Source of the DNA: a virus
Strand: one strand, 5' to 3'
IMG/VR virus record: IMGVR_UViG_3300034198_022305
Span: 1-28,899 of that record
Length of the DNA stretch: 28,899 nt
Under the pieces are notes generated by a model. The model was not told where the DNA came from. It searched no databases and was given only the letters and a program-made list of their open reading frames with translations. Both the position numbers and the translations under genes were made by a program. Shown here in pieces: positions 24,903-28,899 of this stretch. How positions within the stretch are numbered: the first letter of the stretch is position 1; each line of letters begins with the position of its first letter.

Positions 24903-25075
24903 GCCATAATACTCTAGAGAATTATTATAAGACTATATTTGGCTTGGCTCAGCATCATAAATACAGTATTAATGATTTAGAAAATATTATACCATTTGAA
25001 TTAGATATATATGTAAATATGTTGAAAGAATACATCCGTGAGCAAGAAGAAAAACAAAGAAATAGCGGAATGTAA
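24890..25075 (+). CDS. -1 frame extension of gp26 (tail-chaperone-like second domain)
   Basis: This frame encodes 61 residues when entered by a -1 shift: YIALSHNTLENYYKTIFGLA, QHHKYSINDLENIIPFELDI, YVNMLKEYIREQEEKQRNSG and M. The composition is that of a real helical protein, and the 'LenyYk..f.laQhHKYSi.dLEnm.PfE.diYv..L..yi.E' pattern resembles the small protein after gp26 in other marine T4-like phages, as I recall; those are sometimes labelled gp51, though T4 gp51 is longer. The frame is closed upstream by TGA at 24863 and has no ATG until 25019, so independent initiation would need CTG, ATT or TTG without a Shine-Dalgarno sequence. The stop overlaps the start of the next gene (TAATG), showing that ribosomes are expected to reach it. 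Confidence 0.75.
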   Translation, partial: YIALSHNTLENYYKTIFGLAQHHKYSINDLENIIPFELDIYVNMLKEYIREQEEKQRNSGM

Positions 25076-27879
25076 TGAAAAAAAGACGCAGCAGTAAATC
25101 AAAAACTAAACAATCAGATAATTTTAATACAGAAAGTGGTGTATTAAAATTTGTTGATAATGCGTCTGATGATAAGAAATCACCAAACCCAACGGACAAA
25201 CGACAGTCTGCAGATATCGTTGATATACGTAAATATGCTCAAGAAAAAAGCAATGGCGCAACCGGTGGCGCACTTAAGCAATTAGATCCAATTATTCGTA
25301 AAATAAGCAGCGAATCTAAAAAAACTGATAGTGATATTGCTGCAACTAAAAAAATTCTTAATATTAATGTTTTATCAATAAAGCGCGTATCTGCAGCTGT
25401 AAGCGTGTTAGAAACGCGCCTAGGAGATTTAACAGAGCAGCACAATAAAACTCTTGGAATGCTAGGCGATTTAATCTCTAAATTTGATGAATTCAAGAAA
25501 GAAACAAAAAAAGAATTTGAAAAAATAAACAAAGAGTCTAGTAATTCAGGCAGTGACCGCGGTATCGGCATATTAGATACTATAAGTGATATAGTAGATA
25601 TAGCATCTAATAAAGGAGACAAAAAACCAAAAGCAAATGCAAATGCTGCTAAAGTACCAGCAAAAGCAACAACTGTAGCAAGCGGAGCATTAAAGTCTCT
25701 GGGATCAGCTGCTAAACTTGGTGCAAAAACGCTTCCAGCAGTAGGCGGATTGGTTAGTGGTATAACTGAGTACATGGAAGGCGGCGACTTGGGTCGCGCA
25801 ATTGCATCTGGTGCAGGTACTATTCTTGGTGGGATACTAGGCGGAGTTCTTGGTTCCGCTCTTGGACCAGTTGGTACAGCAGCGGGTGGCATTGCTGGAT
25901 CTATGGCTGGTGAAGAATTAGCTAAATCTGGCTACGACTGGATTTTTGGTAAAAAGAAACCGGTAGAATCTGACACAATAAAGAAAGCGCGTGAAGATCG
26001 AGAAAAATCGAGTGATTCTAAGTCTGGTACATCAGTATCTTCTCCATCTCCTGGCATGACAACAACGTCTGCTGGCATGACAACAACGTCTGCTGGCACA
26101 GACCAAAAGCCATCGGCAACTAACACCAGTGGTGGTGGAGGCCCAAGCACAGGCGCTGTAGGAAACATGGCTACGTTGAATGCAGCAATGGATGAAATGA
26201 ATTTCACTGGAGATAGTCAGCGTGCTGGTCTAGCTGCAATTACAGTTGGTGAAAGTGGATTCCAATCAATTGCTGAAAATATGAATTATAGCGCAGCCCG
26301 AGCCCAAGAAATATTTAAGTACCAGCCTGCAGGCGGCTGGGAAGCTATCACATCAAAAGGTCCTGAAGCCGTCGCCGAAGAAGTATATGGATATAAAACT
26401 AAAAACAAAGGCGCGCAAGGTTTGGGAAATGATCAGCCAGGTGATGGCTGGAAATATCGAGGACGCGGTTTTATTCAAATTACAGGAAAATCTAATTATG
26501 CAGCAATCAGCAAAGCTATTGGAGTTGATTTAATAGCTGATCCTGACGCAATGTTAGACCCTAAAATTGCAGCAAAAGCAGCAATTGCTTTCATGCAGCA
26601 ACGTGGTTCGCCTGCAAATTTTGAAGATCAATTACGTGCTGTGGCTGGTAGCCGAGACAGCTGGTCCAAAAAGCGTGATACTTACAAAAAGTTTATGGAA
26701 GAAGGAACGTTTAAACTTGGCTCTGGCAAAAATAATCAGCAGACAGCTGCTTCTGGAAGCAGCGATGCAACAGCCACAGCTGTAGCTACTCCACCTACAA
26801 TGGCGCCAGAGGGCACTTCAGCGCCAAATGCTGTACCTGTAGAAAAAGGTGTAGCAATGCCTGGAGAAACATTTAATAAACCAGTTGCAGGGGCTGGCAA
26901 AGATTATAGTCAAGGCGGCGCTCAAGGTGCTTCAGGCACTCCAGGTACTCCAGGTACTCCAGGTACTCCAGGTACTCCAGGTACTCCAGGTATTCCAGGT
27001 ATTCCAGGTACTCCAGGTACTCCAGGTGTCAATAAAGGTATGGCTGAAAAACTGTCATCAATTGAATCTAGTTTTGGCAAGCTCGATGTGTCCAGCGGTT
27101 ACAGAGATCCAGCACAGAATAAAAGAGTAGGCGGCGCTAAAGATTCAGCTCATACGAGAGCAAATGCTGTAGATGTCACCTTTAGCGGTGATGAGGTTAA
27201 AACATTAAAACTTGTAGAGATTGCATCTAAAGCTGGCATCGGTGGAATAGGTGTATACAAACCTGGTTTTGTGCATTTAGATACAGAAAGTCGTAGAGTG
27301 TGGGGTCCAGATTATACTTCAAATTCAATTCCTAAGTGGGCTGCAGGTGCTTTACAAGCGCACATGTCTGGTCAAATGGGACAATATGATGCAACCGCGG
27401 CTAGAACAAAATCTGAGACTTCTGAGACAGGCGGTGCTGCAGGTGCAAGCGGTTCAGCAGCATCACTTGAAGGCAGTCTTGCTGAATTAAAGACTGGTTT
27501 GGGAAATATTGGTGGTATAAATTCAAAGGGAATGGGTGCAACATCACGTGGTATGTCTTCATCTGTACAAACTTCTAAAGCACAGATTCCTGGACCGCTG
27601 GGAATGGCTGGTACTCCAGGATTAGGACAGAATGCTGGTCTATTAAGCAATTTAATAGGCGGCGGCTCAATACCTCAATCTCCAATGGATATGGTTAGCA
27701 TGTTTGGAAGTCTTGTTAATGCTATAAATAAACAAGACAGTAATACACGTGCATCAAACCCAACATTTGCGCGAGACGCGTATCAAAATAATAATGTTCC
27801 ACCAGCTCTACCTTCGCAGAAGATACTCAGCGAATTATTTGGTATGAATACAGCACCAGATTATAATCCAGCAGGATAA
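25075..27879 (+). CDS. Multidomain virion cell-wall hydrolase: coiled coil, glycine zipper, GH19, collagen-like linker, M15 peptidase
   Basis: The 934-residue product appears to have this order. Residues 1-70 are basic and charged. Residues 75-165 look like coiled coil. Residues 215-285 are a Gly/Ala-rich hydrophobic stretch (AIASGAGTILGGILGGVLGS) that could insert in a membrane. Residues 365-550 are a GH19 lysozyme/chitinase-like domain: VGESGFQSIAENMNYSAARA with E393 a likely catalytic acid, then GDGWKYRGRGFIQITGKSNY. Residues 615-650 are twelve Gly-X-Y triplets. Residues 657-770 are an M15-type zinc peptidase: SSGYRDP, SAHTRANAVDVTF (H693, D700) and GFVHLD (H734, D736). The remainder is Gly/Ser/Ala-rich. 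It follows the gp26 frameshift cassette with a TAATG overlap, the place where other phages keep the tape measure. Most likely it cuts peptidoglycan during entry. No signal peptide is seen, and endolysin use is less likely. Confidence 0.85.
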   Translation: MKKRRSSKSKTKQSDNFNTESGVLKFVDNASDDKKSPNPTDKRQSADIVDIRKYAQEKSNGATGGALKQLDPIIRKISSESKKTDSDIAATKKILNINVLSIKRVSAAVSVLETRLGDLTEQHNKTLGMLGDLISKFDEFKKETKKEFEKINKESSNSGSDRGIGILDTISDIVDIASNKGDKKPKANANAAKVPAKATTVASGALKSLGSAAKLGAKTLPAVGGLVSGITEYMEGGDLGRAIASGAGTILGGILGGVLGSALGPVGTAAGGIAGSMAGEELAKSGYDWIFGKKKPVESDTIKKAREDREKSSDSKSGTSVSSPSPGMTTTSAGMTTTSAGTDQKPSATNTSGGGGPSTGAVGNMATLNAAMDEMNFTGDSQRAGLAAITVGESGFQSIAENMNYSAARAQEIFKYQPAGGWEAITSKGPEAVAEEVYGYKTKNKGAQGLGNDQPGDGWKYRGRGFIQITGKSNYAAISKAIGVDLIADPDAMLDPKIAAKAAIAFMQQRGSPANFEDQLRAVAGSRDSWSKKRDTYKKFMEEGTFKLGSGKNNQQTAASGSSDATATAVATPPTMAPEGTSAPNAVPVEKGVAMPGETFNKPVAGAGKDYSQGGAQGASGTPGTPGTPGTPGTPGTPGIPGIPGTPGTPGVNKGMAEKLSSIESSFGKLDVSSGYRDPAQNKRVGGAKDSAHTRANAVDVTFSGDEVKTLKLVEIASKAGIGGIGVYKPGFVHLDTESRRVWGPDYTSNSIPKWAAGALQAHMSGQMGQYDATAARTKSETSETGGAAGASGSAASLEGSLAELKTGLGNIGGINSKGMGATSRGMSSSVQTSKAQIPGPLGMAGTPGLGQNAGLLSNLIGGGSIPQSPMDMVSMFGSLVNAINKQDSNTRASNPTFARDAYQNNNVPPALPSQKILSELFGMNTAPDYNPAG
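26053..26094 (+). repeat. Two identical 21-bp direct repeats in the linker before the GH19 domain
   Basis: The unit GGCATGACAACAACGTCTGC plus a final T occurs twice in tandem at 26053-26073 and 26074-26094 and encodes GMTTTSA twice. It lies in a Ser/Thr/Gly-rich linker between the glycine-zipper part and the GH19 domain. Perfect identity suggests a recent duplication. Confidence 0.9.
26941..27030 (+). repeat. 9-bp tandem array encoding collagen-like Gly-X-Y repeats
   Basis: Ten tandem copies of a 9-bp unit: five CCAGGTACT, two CCAGGTATT, two CCAGGTACT and one degenerate CCAGGTGTC. Together with the preceding codons they encode GAQ GAS (GTP)6 (GIP)2 (GTP)2, twelve Gly-X-Y triplets. The unit length is a multiple of three, so copy number can change without breaking the frame. 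Confidence 0.95.
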
Positions 27880-27908
27880 AAAAAAGGCCAGATTAATCTG
27901 GCCCTTTT
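27880..27908. terminator. Bidirectional rho-independent terminator between convergent genes
   Basis: The perfect palindrome GGCCAGATTAATCTGGCC (27886-27903) is flanked by an A run on the left and CTTTT on the right, so each strand ends with a GC-rich stem followed by a U-rich tail. It lies between the hydrolase stop codon (27877-27879) and the gp32 stop codon (27914-27916) and can serve both transcripts. Confidence 0.88.
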
Positions 27909-27913
27909 CTATT

Positions 27914-28804
27914 TTAGGAAGCTAACTTCCGGAAGAAATTAAGATCATCATCTTCTTCGCTTGCTTCATCCATTACCGGAGATGGAGCAACACGCGATCT
28001 TGACTGTGGAGGAGCAATAGTATCTTCCTGCTCCATAACATTTGAAGTGCGTCCTTCCATAGGAGTTGAAAGTACGCGGGTTAGCTTTTCCTTAAGCTCT
28101 TCATATGTCTTAAAGTTAGACGGCTTCAAGAATTCCTGTAGTGAGTATTCCTGTGAGTGAATCATCTCTAGCTTACTATCATCCTTATGAAGTACTGAAA
28201 GATTCATAAAAGCTGACTTATCATAGTTGCGATATCCTTCAACATTACGAATCTTAAGTGCAAGATTTGCACCTTCCCAGAAGTCAAATGGATTTAGCGG
28301 CTTCTCATCGGGAAACTGAGGATTCATAACCTCATTCAACTTATCAAAGATCTTCTTACCATACTTGAATAGAAAAACCTTACCATTATTCTCTGGATTT
28401 CCATGATCTTCAACGACATAGATATTAGAGATAAAGTGAAGACGACGCTTCTGCTTACGTGCAGTATCCTTATCAGACTCTACACCAGAATTCCAAAGAG
28501 CCGAATTTACTTCACTAACTGGATCTTTCTGTCCAATTGTAGTAAGAGAGTTTTCAATATACCAAGAACCAGATGGACCCTTAAAACCATGATCAAAGAT
28601 ACGTACAAAGGGAACTTCTTCATCTCCCGGTGCAGGAAGAAACCTAATGACTGCATAACCATTGCCAACCTTATCTACAGTTGGTGTCCAAAATCGCTCG
28701 TCATTCTTGCGCTCATACTTAGCATTAAGCTTCTCAAGCTCTGATGTCAGAGCCGAAAGTGACTGTTCACCGCGCATTGCCTTAAGCCGTGCAAAATCTA
28801 CCAT
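27914..28804 (-). CDS. 32: Single-stranded DNA binding protein gp32
   Basis: The 296-residue product (T4 gp32: 301) shows the gp32 core: RFWTPTVDKVGNGYAVIRFL, HGFKGPSGSWYIENSLTTIG, QKDPVSEVNSALWNSGVESD, RRLHFISNIYVVEDHGNPEN, GKVFLFKYGKKIFDKLNEVM. The acidic tail ending EDDDLNFFRKLAS is the part that contacts partner replication proteins. It coats ssDNA in replication, recombination and repair. The start is placed at ATG 28804, with GGAG at 28812-28815 seven bases upstream; an in-frame ATG at 28870 lies next to the promoter and lacks a ribosome binding site. The protein has no cysteine at all, so the T4 zinc ribbon is absent. It is transcribed toward the baseplate genes but stopped by the palindromic terminator. 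Confidence 0.95.
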   Translation of the reverse strand: MVDFARLKAMRGEQSLSALTSELEKLNAKYERKNDERFWTPTVDKVGNGYAVIRFLPAPGDEEVPFVRIFDHGFKGPSGSWYIENSLTTIGQKDPVSEVNSALWNSGVESDKDTARKQKRRLHFISNIYVVEDHGNPENNGKVFLFKYGKKIFDKLNEVMNPQFPDEKPLNPFDFWEGANLALKIRNVEGYRNYDKSAFMNLSVLHKDDSKLEMIHSQEYSLQEFLKPSNFKTYEELKEKLTRVLSTPMEGRTSNVMEQEDTIAPPQSRSRVAPSPVMDEASEEDDDLNFFRKLAS

Positions 28805-28811
28805 TTTATTT

Positions 28812-28815
28812 CTCC
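28812..28815 (-). promoter_or_regulatory. gp32 ribosome binding site
   Basis: The minus strand reads GGAG followed by AAATAAA and the ATG at 28804. This spacing decides the start over the longer in-frame ATG at 28870. Confidence 0.8.
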
Positions 28816-28852
28816 GTATTAATGTGTATTGTTGTATTGAACATATTTTCTT

Positions 28853-28867
28853 AGGACAGCGTGTCCT
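28853..28867 (-). promoter_or_regulatory. Hairpin at the 5' end of the gp32 leader, possible autoregulatory element
   Basis: The minus strand reads AGGACA CGC TGTCCT, a six-pair stem with a three-base loop, at the expected 5' end of the late transcript. It is followed by about 48 bases low in G (28852 down to 28805, AAGAAAATATGTTCAATACA and so on) reaching the Shine-Dalgarno site. In T4 a structured element upstream of an unstructured A/U-rich leader is where gp32 binds and blocks its own translation. Confidence 0.5.
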
Positions 28868-28871
28868 CAAT

Positions 28872-28879
28872 TATTTATA
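28872..28879 (-). promoter_or_regulatory. T4-type late promoter box TATAAATA for gp32
   Basis: The minus strand reads TTGACATATAAATAATTGAG, containing an exact TATAAATA 67 bases before the gp32 ATG. Transcription would start at about 28866, at the edge of the leader hairpin. A TTGACA just upstream is too close to be a -35 element for this box. Confidence 0.65.
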
Positions 28880-28899
28880 TGTCAATCTTGCATCTTGAA

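Noticed and set aside
24956-24963. CATAAATA on the plus strand, 111 bases before the hydrolase gene
   Set aside because: It lies within coding sequence of the -1 frame (HHKYS), which fixes the bases, and is distant from the start codon.
25239-25892. A 217-codon minus-strand open frame opposite the hydrolase gene
   Set aside because: Composition (Ala/Pro/Ser-rich) follows from the opposing Gly/Ala/Lys codons; no ribosome binding site or neighbour logic.
26885-27130. An 81-codon plus-strand frame with LQVLQVLQV repeats
   Set aside because: It is the +1 reading of the collagen-like 9-bp array inside the hydrolase gene.
28805-28870. Longer gp32 start at ATG 28870
   Set aside because: It overlaps the hairpin and predicted transcript start, lacks a ribosome binding site, and adds 22 residues (including the only Cys residues) not expected in gp32.

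Overview
The window is a densely packed part of the morphogenesis region of a T4-like contractile-tailed phage (myovirus). It is AT-rich, by eye about two thirds A+T. It carries recognisable relatives of T4 gp48, gp53, gp27, gp5, gp25, gp6, gp7, gp8, gp4, gp26 and gp32. The very long baseplate proteins built of Asn/Thr/Gly-rich beta repeats, the DUF4815-type protein and the cysteine-free gp32 resemble T4-like phages of marine bacteria (SAR11- or cyanobacteria-type hosts) more than coliphage T4. The host is inferred and cannot be read from the window. No integrase, IS element, tRNA or CRISPR array was seen.

Layout. Bases 1-22272 form a long leftward block, in transcription order: gp48/gp54-like tube cap (21286-22272), gp53 wedge (20332-21276), gp27 hub (19122-20327), gp5-like OB-fold hub (17495-19108), a separate gp5C-like needle (16488-17495), gp25 (16052-16471), gp6 (14251-16050), a gp7-like protein with an added C-terminal module (11363-14251), a 76-residue protein, a greatly enlarged gp8 (7958-11101), a 1464-residue DUF4815 protein (3555-7949), its probable detached C-terminal half (1311-3524), a 73-residue coiled-coil protein, and the start of a repeat-rich fibre protein that runs off the left edge. 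Bases 22326-27879 form a rightward block: gp4 head-completion protein, a conserved unknown, a tube-like protein, gp26 with a frameshifted second frame, and a 934-residue protein carrying two predicted peptidoglycan-degrading domains joined by a collagen-like linker. A perfect palindrome acts as a shared terminator, and gp32 (27914-28804) is transcribed back towards it.

Regulation. T4-type late boxes (TATAAATA or CATAAATA) lie at the divergent 22.3-kb junction, before gp25, before gp8 and before gp32. Six junctions use the one-base overlap TAATG, so translational coupling is likely throughout. The gp32 leader has a 5'-proximal hairpin followed by an A/U-rich stretch, the layout expected for gp32 self-repression.

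Most interesting points. (1) A phase-perfect T TTT TTT slippery heptamer near the end of gp26 opens a 61-codon -1 frame that has no usable start codon, a candidate programmed -1 frameshift like those of tail assembly chaperones. (2) Cell-wall lysis seems to have moved out of gp5 into a separate GH19-collagen-M15 protein immediately downstream of that frameshift. (3) Two normally single baseplate proteins (gp5 and the DUF4815 protein) appear split. (4) Late boxes only 6 nt upstream of the gp4 and gp25 start codons imply nearly leaderless transcripts.
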